Below are positions 42,074 to 50,610 of a stretch of 64,000 bases of DNA, piece by piece (within the stretch, counting starts at the first letter, position 1; every line of letters starts with the position of its first letter). The position numbers and the translations under genes were made by a program. The DNA comes from Lysinibacillus piscis. GTDB taxonomy: Bacteria > Bacillota > Bacilli > Bacillales_A > Planococcaceae. The notes beneath the pieces were generated by a model, which saw only the letters and a program-made list of their open reading frames with translations, had not been told where the DNA came from and made no database searches. Where the stretch lies: NCBI RefSeq assembly GCF_026012395.1, contig NZ_BRZA01000003.1:62001-126000 (forward strand), read 5' to 3'.

Positions 42074-42136
42074 TTATCTACCAAAAGGCTTTTTATCTCC
42101 ACTATGTGGGAATGTTGGTGGTGGTAAAAACATCAT
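42074..42136 (-). CDS. Free-standing small ORF, 20 residues
   Basis: Reads MMFLPPPTFPHSGDKKPFGR, with AAAGGGAGGTGTATCACA before the ATG and a hairpin 13 bases after the stop. The composition is Pro- and Phe-rich with a basic C-terminus. I know no family with this sequence. A strong ribosome site plus a dedicated downstream hairpin make expression plausible, as a small protein or as part of a short regulatory RNA. An alternative is a leader for the 41454-41978 gene 96 bases downstream. Confidence 0.5.
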   Translation of the reverse strand: MMFLPPPTFPHSGDKKPFGR

Positions 42137-42414
42137 TGTGATACACCTCCCTTTCTTTTGAGTTGAATGAACAGAGTGAATCTGAATTTTCAGATATCCT
42201 CTCCTATAATCGTACTATAGCACCCTAAGGTTAAAATTTGGTTAAAAAATTTAACTTTATAAATTTTTTTACCTACAAATTTTTATTGCCTTTCACATAA
42301 AAAAAGCCTTTAGATACCCCCTACTATTTGTAAATAAAAATTAAATTGTTCAGACACCAAGGTAGAATGGATTTGTGATACACTTACTGTAGTTTTTGTA
42401 AAGTTGGTGGATAA
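42137..42414. other. Intergenic region between the small ORF and ytvI
   Basis: About 280 AT-rich bases between divergent genes. It must hold both promoters. A ytvI promoter may be in TTGTGATACACTTACTGTAG (near 42373) or thereabouts; no firm sigma consensus can be read. No further ORF with a ribosome site was seen. Confidence 0.35.
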
Positions 42415-43473
42415 ATGAACAAAATCAATACAAAGAAATTATTGTTACGCTCTTTTTTTATTATTGCATTTCTCTTAGCGGTCTATTTTATTATTCCCGT
42501 ATCTATTCCCATTCTAGTTGCAGGTTTGACTGCCTTCTTTTTAGAACCGATTGTTATGTTCTTCAAACGTCGGTGGAAGATGTCTCGAAGGATGGCTGTA
42601 ACTGTTATTTATACAGTTAGCGCACTTATTATCGCCATCGTTTGCTACTTCACGGTGACACAACTAATGGCACAAATTATATTCATTTCAAAGCACTCTC
42701 CATACTATATTTCAAAGCTGTCTCTGATGTGGTTTAACATTCAAAATAATATTTCACAGTACACAGAAAATTTACCACATGAAGTGAGTATATCTCTGCA
42801 AAAAACAATAACAGATTTCATTAAAACAATGGAGGTATCTTTTTTAGATTTCTTTAACTATGCACGGGTAACTGCCTTTTTCTCTAAAATCCCAAGCTTC
42901 TTTATCGACCTTCTTGTTTACATGATTGCACTTTTCTTATTTATGCTAGATTTACCTAAAATCAAACAATTAACGTATCAATACTTAAAGCCAAACACAG
43001 CTAATAAATTAAAACTAATTTCTAGCCGTTTAAAAGATGCCTTTATCGGTTATTGGAAGGCACATTTATTAGTAAGTGTGATTATCGGTATTGTGACACT
43101 CATCGGACTATTGCTCATTCAACCTAAATACGCTATAACCCTAACCATTATTATATGGTTAATTGATATTGTTCCTTTTCTCGGCTCCATCATTATTTTA
43201 GCGCCTTGGGGACTGTATCATTTGCTTGTAGGAAATGTGGGTATTGCCGTTAAACTATTCATTTTAGCCGCCATTTTACTCATTATTCGTCGAGTAGTTG
43301 AACCTAAATTAATGGGAGAGCATATCGGTTTATCTACGTTACCTACCTTAATTGCCATGTTTATTGGGCTTCAATTATTCGGTGTTATGGGCTTACTTGT
43401 AGGTCCATTCGTGATTATTTTCTTTATCGCCTTAAAAGAAACAGGTATCATCAAATTCAACTTTAAAATTTAA
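42415..43473 (+). CDS. ytvI: Sporulation membrane protein YtvI (AI-2E family)
   Basis: A 352-residue protein with about eight membrane segments: YFIIPVSIPILVAGLTAFFLEPIV near the N-terminus, LVSVIIGIVTLIGLLLI, and the C-terminal VEPKLMGEHIGLSTLPTLIAMFIG loop typical of AI-2E permeases. The overall pattern fits the YtvI branch, a mother-cell sporulation membrane protein of unknown transport role. Ribosome site AGTTGGTGGATAA is modest. Single gene with a shared bidirectional terminator. Confidence 0.75.
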   Translation: MNKINTKKLLLRSFFIIAFLLAVYFIIPVSIPILVAGLTAFFLEPIVMFFKRRWKMSRRMAVTVIYTVSALIIAIVCYFTVTQLMAQIIFISKHSPYYISKLSLMWFNIQNNISQYTENLPHEVSISLQKTITDFIKTMEVSFLDFFNYARVTAFFSKIPSFFIDLLVYMIALFLFMLDLPKIKQLTYQYLKPNTANKLKLISSRLKDAFIGYWKAHLLVSVIIGIVTLIGLLLIQPKYAITLTIIIWLIDIVPFLGSIIILAPWGLYHLLVGNVGIAVKLFILAAILLIIRRVVEPKLMGEHIGLSTLPTLIAMFIGLQLFGVMGLLVGPFVIIFFIALKETGIIKFNFKI

Positions 43474-43480
43474 TATAACA

Positions 43481-43525
43481 AAAAAGTTACCTTCGCAAAT
43501 TTTTCTTTTGCAAAGGTAACTTTTT
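43481..43525. terminator. Bidirectional terminator between ytvI and the cwlO-like gene
   Basis: Stem AAAAAGTTACCTTCGCAAA / TTTGCAAAGGTAACTTTTT with A and T runs on both sides. It serves two convergent genes. Confidence 0.85.
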
Positions 43526-43545
43526 GATTTCGTCAACCGTCTAAC

Positions 43546-44649
43546 TTATTGAATACGGCCAAAGCCAACTAAATATTGATTCCACCAGTCAAGAGATTCC
43601 ACAACAACGCCTCGATTTTGAGCGTTAATCATTGTGTTATTTCCTAAATAAATACCTACGTGTGAAATACCTGCACCATAGCTAAAGAATACAAGGTCAC
43701 CTACACGTGCTTCGCTCGCTGAAATGCGCTGTGTTGCAGAATATTGTTGTGATGATGAACGTGGCAATGATACGCCCGCTTGTTTGTATGACCATTGGAC
43801 AAGACCTGAGCAATCAAAGCCTGTTGATGGGTTATTACCGCCCCATACATAGCCACGACCAAGGAATTGTTTAGCAGTCGAAATCGCATCACCTGAAGAG
43901 GCTGTACCTGCACCAGAGCCGAATGCACCATGATAGCCAGCAGGTTTCGCTGTTTGTAATGAACGCAGACGTGCCGCTTCTTCTTCAGCTGCTTTACGCT
44001 GTGCTTCTAAGCGCTCCTCCTCTTGCTTCGTTGCAATTTGAGCTTTTAATTCAAGTGATTTCGCTTCATTTTCTGCTTTTTTCACTTCCATATCGCTCTC
44101 TTGTTGCTGTAGCTCTTGGAATTGTTTTTGTAACTCTTTTTGTTTTTCATCTAATAATGCTTTTTGTTGCTCTAGACTTGCTTTATCTGCTTCTTGCTGA
44201 TTCACTAACTCTTGGTCAGCATCCATTAATGTTTTTACCGCTACGACACGGTCCATTAAATCAGCAAAGCTCTTCGCTTCAAGCATAACGCTTAAATAAA
44301 CGCCTACAGTATCATCCTGTGCTTGGTAAGCTGCCATACGTTCGCTTAAAATAACTGAACGTTGCTCAATACGTTTTTGTGTTTCGACAATATTAGCATC
44401 CACTTCTGCAATCTCAGCCTGTACTTGATTAAAGGATTTTACCTTTGCCTCAATTTCTTGCTCAAGCTTTGTTAGCTCTTCATGTAACTTTTTAATTTCA
44501 GCATCGATTTTTGCCTTTTTATCAATCATTTGCTGTGATGTTTCTTCTGCATGTGCTACTACTGTTGGTTGAACTGTATTAAATAGTAAGCCACCAGCTA
44601 GTGCTAATGAAAGCACTATGGACTTACGCCACTTATTGCGTTTACTCAC
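43546..44649 (-). CDS. cwlO: CwlO-like DL-endopeptidase (coiled coil + NlpC/P60)
   Basis: A 367-residue secreted wall hydrolase. The signal peptide ends near VVAHA (about residue 34). A long coiled coil runs over residues 40-230 (KKLHEELTKLEQEIEAKV, QQEADKASLEQQKALLDEK). A Ser/Gly linker leads to an NlpC/P60 domain with catalytic Cys in STGFDCSGLVQW (about 279), His in ISHVGIYLG and a third polar residue in MINAQNRG. It cuts D-Glu-mDAP bonds in peptidoglycan and is needed for cell elongation, activated in B. subtilis by FtsEX. WalR control would be expected. Confidence 0.85.
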   Translation of the reverse strand: MSKRNKWRKSIVLSLALAGGLLFNTVQPTVVAHAEETSQQMIDKKAKIDAEIKKLHEELTKLEQEIEAKVKSFNQVQAEIAEVDANIVETQKRIEQRSVILSERMAAYQAQDDTVGVYLSVMLEAKSFADLMDRVVAVKTLMDADQELVNQQEADKASLEQQKALLDEKQKELQKQFQELQQQESDMEVKKAENEAKSLELKAQIATKQEEERLEAQRKAAEEEAARLRSLQTAKPAGYHGAFGSGAGTASSGDAISTAKQFLGRGYVWGGNNPSTGFDCSGLVQWSYKQAGVSLPRSSSQQYSATQRISASEARVGDLVFFSYGAGISHVGIYLGNNTMINAQNRGVVVESLDWWNQYLVGFGRIQ

Positions 44650-44919
44650 GTTATGTCATTCTCCTTCATCCATCAATTTCACTTTTATCATGTCTGTTTG
44701 TATATTGGAACAATTACTATATATTCATGTTTGAATTAACCTTTTAAAGTTTAACACTAATAACATAACTTTTATACTATTTCATCCGTTTTTAACCTTT
44801 TAGTAAAGGATGAAATATTTTTGTAATATTTATAAACTGCGAATTAATTCTCTAAAATACATTTTTTCTCTATATTTAACGACCATTTTCATTTATTGTG
44901 CAATTCCAACACAAATTCA

Positions 44920-44936
44920 TGTAATACTTTCGTAAT
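44920..44936 (-). promoter_or_regulatory. Weak WalR-like direct repeat in the cwlO upstream region
   Basis: TGTAAT-N5-CGTAAT resembles the WalR box TGTWAH-N5-TGTWAH with one mismatch. It lies 270 bases before the cwlO-like start, within a 300-base AT-rich gap (44650-44950) that shows no ORF. The distance and mismatch make this doubtful, but WalRK control of cwlO is established in B. subtilis. Confidence 0.25.
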
Positions 44937-44950
44937 ATTTCATGTCACTT

Positions 44951-46942
44951 TTACTGCTTCATGGAACGTAAGGCTTGAATCGATAAGCGCACTAATAAAA
45001 TTGCACATAAAAATAAACCTAAATAGGCTGCTGTATTCAAATACACAGCGTAAGAGTCATGGATAAATTGAGATATTGCCAATAAAGCAACTGAAATAAT
45101 ACCAAATGTAATACCTACAAGTAATAACACAAAACGTGCAAATAGATGGCTAATAAAACGTGCATTTTGTTCATCTGAAAAGACATCATGATGTAAAATA
45201 ATTTTACCGCTTTCTACACGTCGAATTAACTGGTCCACACGTCTAGGCATTTTGCGCAATGTCGGAATCAGCATCGATAGCTCTTCCTCTAAACGTGCCT
45301 TCGTCGCTCTTGGTTCCTTAAATGGCTTTAAGAAAGATGTTCGCATATACGTAGAAGAAAATTCCTTCGCCTCTGTAAAAATATCAAACTGAGAATCAAT
45401 TACTCGCAATGTTCCCTCCAATGTCACTAAGGAACGCAAAGCTAAAGCAACGGCTGGGTAAAAAGTAAGCCCAAACTCACGCACGACCGTAAACAATGAA
45501 TAAATTAGCTCCTCTGTTGGAATCCGATCCACATAGGAAATTTTCAGTAAAATTTGGTTAATCGCCTGTTCCATCCTTGCTCTATCTGCATCATCGGCAT
45601 TTTCAACCAACAACATTAAACCATCATATAGTGTATTTACATCATTCAGTTGAATGCCCATTAAGAACAGCTTTAACCCTTCTTGTTGTGTTGTCCCTAG
45701 ACGACCAACTGCCCCAAAATCCAATAAAATAGGCGTGCCATCTACTTCATCAATTAAAATATTTCCTGGGTGTGGGTCCGCATGAAAAATGCCCGAAAAC
45801 AGCATTTGCTCAAAAAAGGAATATAAAATCGTACGAGCAAATACTTGACGCTCCACATGTAAACGTTGGAATTCCCCTGTCCCTTCTGCAACACTTTTCC
45901 CACGTACATATTCCATCACAATAATATTTTCATTACTGTATTCCGTATAAACTTTCGGAATTCGTACCTTATAGTCACTGCTCTTCAACGCATTTGTCAC
46001 TTGTATCGTATTGCGTACTTCAATATCTAAATGGATTTCCTCCCGTAGCCCATCTGCAAAACTCATCGCCAGCTCACGAAAACCAAGTGAAGCTGCCCAA
46101 GTAGATTTGCTTGTTAACCAATTGGCAAACTCCTCTAAAATAGCAAGGTCATCTCGCATAAAGCTCTTTACTTCAGGGCGTAGCAACTTGACAACGACTT
46201 CATCATAATTTTTCAAACGAGCACGATGTACTTGACCAATAGATGCAGCTGCAATTGGATCTTTACGAAAACTTGCAAATACCTTATCCTCCGAATGAAG
46301 TAGTGAATTATTTAAAATTTGCGATATTTGCTCATGTGGCAATGGCTGTACATTATGCTGTAGACGCTCCAATTCATCTATGAAAATAGGAGAAAACAAT
46401 TCCTTCCGCGTCGATAATACTTGACCAAACTTGATGAAAATTCCTCCACATTGCTCTAACGTTTTTCGGAAGGCAATGGCCAGCTCTCTTTCATTTTCCC
46501 GCTGTCTTGTATATTTAATGGTTTGCACCACACCATTCGTCACAGCAATCTTCAATACTTGACGCAAACGTTTTTGCTGTCGCCAATAATTCCTAAGACG
46601 TAACACAAAGGATTTTTGACCATTTCGTTGATTACTCGCCGTAATACCACTCGGATCAAAAAGCTCAAAAACAAGGTATAATAACATTGAAATTAAGAGC
46701 ATACTACCAATCCAAACAAGGGTACTCACTTCAGTAATCGTTTGTACCATGGATTCTTTTAAAAAATTCGTATGACGCAAATAGGAGTACCAATACACAA
46801 AGGATGTCAATGACACACTAATAATAACTGACAATATACGTCGTCCAAAATTAATCGTTGAACCAATTAACCGCCCGCTCACAAAGTAAATGAAACCCGA
46901 TATCACCATTACTTGAATGAAAAATTTCACTACAATCAACAT
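44951..46942 (-). CDS. ABC1/AarF/UbiB kinase-like membrane protein
   Basis: A 663-residue protein. Three or so N-terminal membrane helices (to about residue 105) precede the ABC1 domain, with CGGIFIKFGQVLSTRKELF (KxGQ motif, about 190), AAASIGQVHRARL (A-rich loop, about 245), VMEYVRGKSV, FHADPHPGNI (catalytic loop, about 390) and LLDFGAVGRLG. Two more helices close the protein (LFARFVLLLVGITFGII and YLGLFLCAILLV). These atypical kinases support ubiquinone or other isoprenoid metabolism; the Gram-positive role is unclear. The ATG at 46942 follows TAGGAGGTGGCT; a GTG two codons upstream lies in that site. Confidence 0.85.
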   Translation of the reverse strand: MLIVVKFFIQVMVISGFIYFVSGRLIGSTINFGRRILSVIISVSLTSFVYWYSYLRHTNFLKESMVQTITEVSTLVWIGSMLLISMLLYLVFELFDPSGITASNQRNGQKSFVLRLRNYWRQQKRLRQVLKIAVTNGVVQTIKYTRQRENERELAIAFRKTLEQCGGIFIKFGQVLSTRKELFSPIFIDELERLQHNVQPLPHEQISQILNNSLLHSEDKVFASFRKDPIAAASIGQVHRARLKNYDEVVVKLLRPEVKSFMRDDLAILEEFANWLTSKSTWAASLGFRELAMSFADGLREEIHLDIEVRNTIQVTNALKSSDYKVRIPKVYTEYSNENIIVMEYVRGKSVAEGTGEFQRLHVERQVFARTILYSFFEQMLFSGIFHADPHPGNILIDEVDGTPILLDFGAVGRLGTTQQEGLKLFLMGIQLNDVNTLYDGLMLLVENADDADRARMEQAINQILLKISYVDRIPTEELIYSLFTVVREFGLTFYPAVALALRSLVTLEGTLRVIDSQFDIFTEAKEFSSTYMRTSFLKPFKEPRATKARLEEELSMLIPTLRKMPRRVDQLIRRVESGKIILHHDVFSDEQNARFISHLFARFVLLLVGITFGIISVALLAISQFIHDSYAVYLNTAAYLGLFLCAILLVRLSIQALRSMKQ

Positions 46943-47132
46943 AGCCACCTCCTATTCACACTAGTATAACAAATTTTACTATACACCTTCCTATGACATT
47001 CTTTACAAGCTACCTTTATTATCTCACTGTACAGCGATTAGGACCAATCTCCATTTCGATTTGTGCACTCATTGTCGATGTGAAATTTCTTGTGTTCATT
47101 TAGAGGTATAAAATAGTTCATTCCACAAAAAA

Positions 47133-47167
47133 TCCCTGCTATGAATAATTGTTACTCATAACAGGGA
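47133..47167 (-). terminator. Terminator of hmp
   Basis: Stem TCCCTGTTATGA / TCATAGCAGGGA on the minus strand, with a 10-base loop, then TTTTTTGTGG. Confidence 0.85.
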
Positions 47168-47183
47168 CGTATTTCACGTTATT

Positions 47184-48350
47184 TTATTTAGCTAATTGCA
47201 TAGATGGACCAAAGAATTCATAATGAATTTTGTCATCCTGCACACCGATTTCACGTAAATTTTTGATGACTGCTTCCATAAAGCCAACTGGTCCACATAC
47301 ATAAACATCTGCATTATCCGCCACTTTTTCCGTTAATAGCTCTTTCGTAATTAACTCATCTGCATCGGAATACAGTGCTGTATATGTTGCGTTTGGCAAA
47401 ACATCCACTTTTTCTTGAATAGCTTCACTAAATGCTACTACCTTTTCATTGCGTGCACATTGGATAAAGTTCACTGCATTCGTAGCATCATTTTGTAATG
47501 ACTGTAGCATACTGTTTAATGGTGTTACACCAATCCCACCGCTGACAAATGTAATCGGTGCAGTCGTTTCTTGCAAGACAAATTGACCTGCTGGCACACT
47601 CACATCTACTAAATCGCCAACTTGCAATGTATCGTGAATGTAGTTTGATACTCTACCATTCGGTGTGTGTTCATTTTCACGTTTCACAGAAATACGGTAA
47701 CCATCCTCTGCACTTGCTTGTGACAATGTATATTGGCGATTCATTAAATATTCCTCACCTGGCACTTTTACTCGTACACTAATATATTGACCTGGCTCAT
47801 AGGAAGGTAGTGCTGAACCATCTTCATTCACAAAATAAACAGATGTAACAAGCTCACTTTCTACTACTTTTTTCGCTACTTTCAATGGTTTAAATAAACG
47901 CCAGCCACCATTGTTTTCTGCTTTTTGATATAACTCTTCTTCCACTTGGATAAAGACATCCGCAATAACTCCATATGCCTCTGCCCAAGCATTAATAATT
48001 TCATCTGTTGCTGCGTCACCTAATACTTCTTTAATCGCTTTTAATAAATTTTCTCCAACAATCGGATAATGCTCTGGTAAAATACCTAAACTACGGTGTT
48101 TGTGTGCAATCAGCATCACTGCTGGTAAAATGGCTTCTAAATTTTCAATATGCACTGCCGCAGCATAGACTGTATTCGCTAATGCTGTTTGTTGACGACC
48201 TTGCTCTTGGTTTGTGTGGTTAAAAATATTTAATAATTCAGGATGTGATTGAAACATATTTTTGTAGAAAGTCCTTGTAATTTCTAAACCATGGACTTCT
48301 AATACTGGTACTGTTGCTTTAATAATTTGAATTGTTTCTTGTTTTAACAT
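47184..48350 (-). CDS. hmp: Flavohemoglobin (nitric oxide dioxygenase)
   Basis: A 388-residue protein in three domains. The globin has the proximal heme His in [13 protein letters not shown] (about residue 85) and the distal Tyr/Gln region in [15 protein letters not shown]. The FAD domain has RQYTLS (about 207) and the NAD domain has [15 protein letters not shown] and YVCGPVGFM. It turns NO and O2 into nitrate using NADH. The ATG at 48350 has AAGGGTGGTAAACAAT before it; the frame opens to 48437 but that extension covers two NsrR-type boxes. Regulation by the NsrR encoded at 53478 is very likely. Confidence 0.92.
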   Translation of the reverse strand: MLKQETIQIIKATVPVLEVHGLEITRTFYKNMFQSHPELLNIFNHTNQEQGRQQTALANTVYAAAVHIENLEAILPAVMLIAHKHRSLGILPEHYPIVGENLLKAIKEVLGDAATDEIINAWAEAYGVIADVFIQVEEELYQKAENNGGWRLFKPLKVAKKVVESELVTSVYFVNEDGSALPSYEPGQYISVRVKVPGEEYLMNRQYTLSQASAEDGYRISVKRENEHTPNGRVSNYIHDTLQVGDLVDVSVPAGQFVLQETTAPITFVSGGIGVTPLNSMLQSLQNDATNAVNFIQCARNEKVVAFSEAIQEKVDVLPNATYTALYSDADELITKELLTEKVADNADVYVCGPVGFMEAVIKNLREIGVQDDKIHYEFFGPSMQLAK

Positions 48351-48402
48351 ATTGTTTACCACCCTTTCGTGATTACAATATAACGCTTCTATTTCTTTAA
48401 AG

Positions 48403-48419
48403 CAATATTTAAAATACAT
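48403..48419 (-). promoter_or_regulatory. NsrR-type box 1 upstream of hmp
   Basis: Minus strand ATGTATTTTAAATATTG, matching the NsrR consensus ATRTATYTTAAATATAT. It lies about 53 bases before the hmp start. Confidence 0.7.
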
Positions 48420-48441
48420 CTTTAACAAATTAGACATAATT

Positions 48442-48460
48442 CATGTATTTAAAATACACC
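48442..48460 (-). promoter_or_regulatory. NsrR-type box 2 upstream of hmp
   Basis: Minus strand GGTGTATTTTAAATACATG, near-palindromic around TTTTAAA and close to the NsrR consensus. It is centred 40 bases from box 1, about four helical turns. Confidence 0.65.
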
Positions 48461-48512
48461 TTTTGTACACTCCTACATTTTTCCTTCTACATCGAATCTA
48501 ACTTTTGAAAAG

Positions 48513-48549
48513 CTTAAGCTCAAGAGAAAGGATTCTCTTTGAGCTTAAG
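48513..48549 (-). terminator. Terminator after the HAD gene at 48572
   Basis: Stem CTTAAGCTCAAAGAGAA / TTCTCTTGAGCTTAAG with a 4-base loop and one bulge, followed by CTTTTCAAAAG on the minus strand. Confidence 0.7.
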
Positions 48550-48571
48550 AAGTAGACAGTGACATTTATAT

Positions 48572-49642
48572 TTAACTTAAACTCTCAAAATTGAAAAAAA
48601 AGTCTTCTACACTTTCAAAAATATGGAATACTCCCAATTGAACAAATTTATTTCTGCTAGTTTTTCCAGTTAGAACAGCAATAAAGCTGCAATTTAATTC
48701 CCTTGCACACATCATATCAGCAACAGAATCCGCTATAATCCAAACCCCTGAGAAGTCTTCATTATGTTGTTTTAAATCCAATAAAATTTCTAGAGGCTTC
48801 TGTGAACCTGCTATACTTCTGATATAAGGAAAAGGATTAGGTTTCCCTAATGGGGCATACTGAGAGAAATTCTTTTCAATTTCAAGTATATCTGTCATCG
48901 TCGTAATACTATTTGCATCAAAATAACTCATTAAATCATATTTTTGAAATGCATATTCGACATCTTCTTTCGGTCTTCCTGTAGCGACACCCAATAATAT
49001 GTTTTCTTTTCTTAATCGGTTCAGTCCTTGTAGAAGAACATTATGATTAACTAATAACTGTTCTTCTCGATTCTTGAAAGATGCATGAAATATTTCTTGA
49101 TATACGTTTTGACCTAGACTCCATAAACTATCTCTTAAATTGAAAAATTGTTTCTTAACGCCAAATTCTTCATAAATAAAATCATTGAAAACTTGAATTA
49201 ATTCATTCCCTTCATAATGTGTATTTTTTAATTCTTCATTGAAGGAAGAGAAATCAAAAGAATCAAGTTTGTTTTTACAAATATCTTGAAGATCATTCAC
49301 AAAATCAGTGGTTATTCCCTTATTAATTAGTTTTGTTACTTTGTCTTTAGAATTTTGAAATTCCATTCTCAAAATTTGCAGAATTTGAAATGATACTAAA
49401 AGATAAACGACATCCCAGTTATTGTTTATACCCCGATCCTTTAAGAATAATAAATTTTGTTCATGATTAAATATTCGATTTCTAATTACATTACTTTGCT
49501 GCTTTAAAAACATTGATTCTCGACAAAGATTTAAATAATTCTTGTTGCACAATAACTCATTTATAGTGAAAGCAGCCGTATCGAAGTATTTCTCTTCACT
49601 AAAAAATACCCCATCCAAATCAAAAATAATTTTCTTAAACAA
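48572..49642 (-). CDS. HAD-superfamily hydrolase, large-cap type, probably sugar-phosphate phosphatase
   Basis: A 356-residue HAD protein. Motif I is FDLDGVFF (nucleophile Asp about residue 8), motif II GVATGRPKED (Thr about 221), the motif III Lys in APLGKPNPFPYI and motif IV IIADSVADMMCA. The cap between motifs I and II is about 190 residues, unusually large and helical, so the substrate is not predictable by family. The start is TTG with AAAGGGGAGAGAGAAG. It follows the TIM-barrel gene across a hairpin and shares strand and neighbourhood with the GntR/EIIC-like cluster, suggesting dephosphorylation of a pathway intermediate. Confidence 0.72.
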   Translation of the reverse strand: MFKKIIFDLDGVFFSEEKYFDTAAFTINELLCNKNYLNLCRESMFLKQQSNVIRNRIFNHEQNLLFLKDRGINNNWDVVYLLVSFQILQILRMEFQNSKDKVTKLINKGITTDFVNDLQDICKNKLDSFDFSSFNEELKNTHYEGNELIQVFNDFIYEEFGVKKQFFNLRDSLWSLGQNVYQEIFHASFKNREEQLLVNHNVLLQGLNRLRKENILLGVATGRPKEDVEYAFQKYDLMSYFDANSITTMTDILEIEKNFSQYAPLGKPNPFPYIRSIAGSQKPLEILLDLKQHNEDFSGVWIIADSVADMMCARELNCSFIAVLTGKTSRNKFVQLGVFHIFESVEDFFFNFESLS

Positions 49643-49669
49643 CTTCTCTCTCCCCTTTCAGGTATTAAA

Positions 49670-49700
49670 AAATGAAGGAAGCGTATTGCCTCCTTCATTT
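49670..49700 (-). terminator. Hairpin terminator between the TIM-barrel and HAD genes
   Basis: Stem AAATGAAGGA / TCCTTCATTT then TTTAATACC on the minus strand. It probably lowers rather than abolishes transcription into the HAD gene 28 bases downstream. Confidence 0.7.
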
Positions 49701-49718
49701 AAAGCTCTTAATCATTTA

Positions 49719-50588
49719 TTATTTACTAAGTGCTTCCTTTGTTTTTTGATTGATAAAATGTGAAACCGCTTCTTGAGCCGCTGTTTTCACCATATCGTCA
49801 ATAGCAGTACCTACTACTAATATATGAACACCTGTCTCTCTAAAAGCTTTAGAGTTTTCGATATTAATACCACCTTCAGCTAAAGTTGGCACTTTAACGC
49901 TTGAAACTAGTGCATGCAGTCTTTCTTTAATAATACTTGGTATTTCACCAGCGCCAACTCCTTCATAACTCATACCCGTCATCAAACCAATCATATCAAC
50001 ACCGATTTCTTCCATTCTTTTAGCAACTTGTGCAACTTCTTCTGGCGTACGTGCTGGAATACCAAAAGTATGCAAGTCATCAGGATGACCAATATAAGCA
50101 TCCACCGTTAAACCATATTTATGAGCTTTTTCAACCAATTCTTCAAGATCCTCAAAGTTAGATTTATGTGTATGAAGACCATCAGCACCTGAATGGGACA
50201 TTAACATAAAATCTTTATCCGTCAGCTCAACAGGAATCACTTCTGTGAAACCTCCAGGAATACCTACAGTGATATAAGGATCTCTTCCTATTGTGTTTCG
50301 GACTCCACGAACAACTTTTGCCATTTCATGAATATCAATTTCATGACGAATATTTTCAGCATCGTGCATTGTTGTAACACCCTTATGACCTCTAGCAAGA
50401 GCAAGCGCTGGATGGTTTGGTTCTAATAATTTAACACCGCTTTCTACCACTGCTTTTGCTAAACGAGCGTCATCTCCTGTAATACCTGTACTTAATAAAG
50501 TTTGACCACCATGTTCCTCAATAGCACTCCATACTTTAACAATAGCTTGTTCTCTTTTTTTAATCATATCACCTTTAAACATTATCAT
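49719..50588 (-). CDS. TIM-barrel (ribulose-phosphate-binding type) enzyme of unknown reaction
   Basis: A 289-residue protein. The C-terminal PTLAEGGINIENSKAFRETG and HILVVGTAI form a phosphate-binding loop like those of NanE epimerases, hexulose-phosphate synthases and HisA-type barrels. Earlier strands carry KLLEPNHPALALARGHKG, DPYITVGIPGGF, LMLSHSG-type MSHSGADGLHTHKSN and VDAYIGHPDD. His and Asp in the latter two are candidate active-site residues. It acts presumably on a phosphorylated sugar brought in by the EIIC-like transporter encoded 22 bases upstream. An aldolase, epimerase or synthase reaction is possible. A second ATG at 50582 is an alternative start. Confidence 0.65.
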   Translation of the reverse strand: MIMFKGDMIKKREQAIVKVWSAIEEHGGQTLLSTGITGDDARLAKAVVESGVKLLEPNHPALALARGHKGVTTMHDAENIRHEIDIHEMAKVVRGVRNTIGRDPYITVGIPGGFTEVIPVELTDKDFMLMSHSGADGLHTHKSNFEDLEELVEKAHKYGLTVDAYIGHPDDLHTFGIPARTPEEVAQVAKRMEEIGVDMIGLMTGMSYEGVGAGEIPSIIKERLHALVSSVKVPTLAEGGINIENSKAFRETGVHILVVGTAIDDMVKTAAQEAVSHFINQKTKEALSK

Positions 50589-50610
50589 TCACTCTCCTAT
50601 TTTTATTTCA

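Noticed and set aside
43923-44288. 121-codon plus-strand ORF rich in Leu opposite the cwlO-like gene
   Set aside because: Antisense reading of the Gln/Glu/Lys coiled coil, which yields Leu/Phe-rich artefacts.
48351-48437. N-terminal extension of Hmp
   Set aside because: It covers an NsrR-type box, and globin homology starts at [21 protein letters not shown] near the internal ATG.
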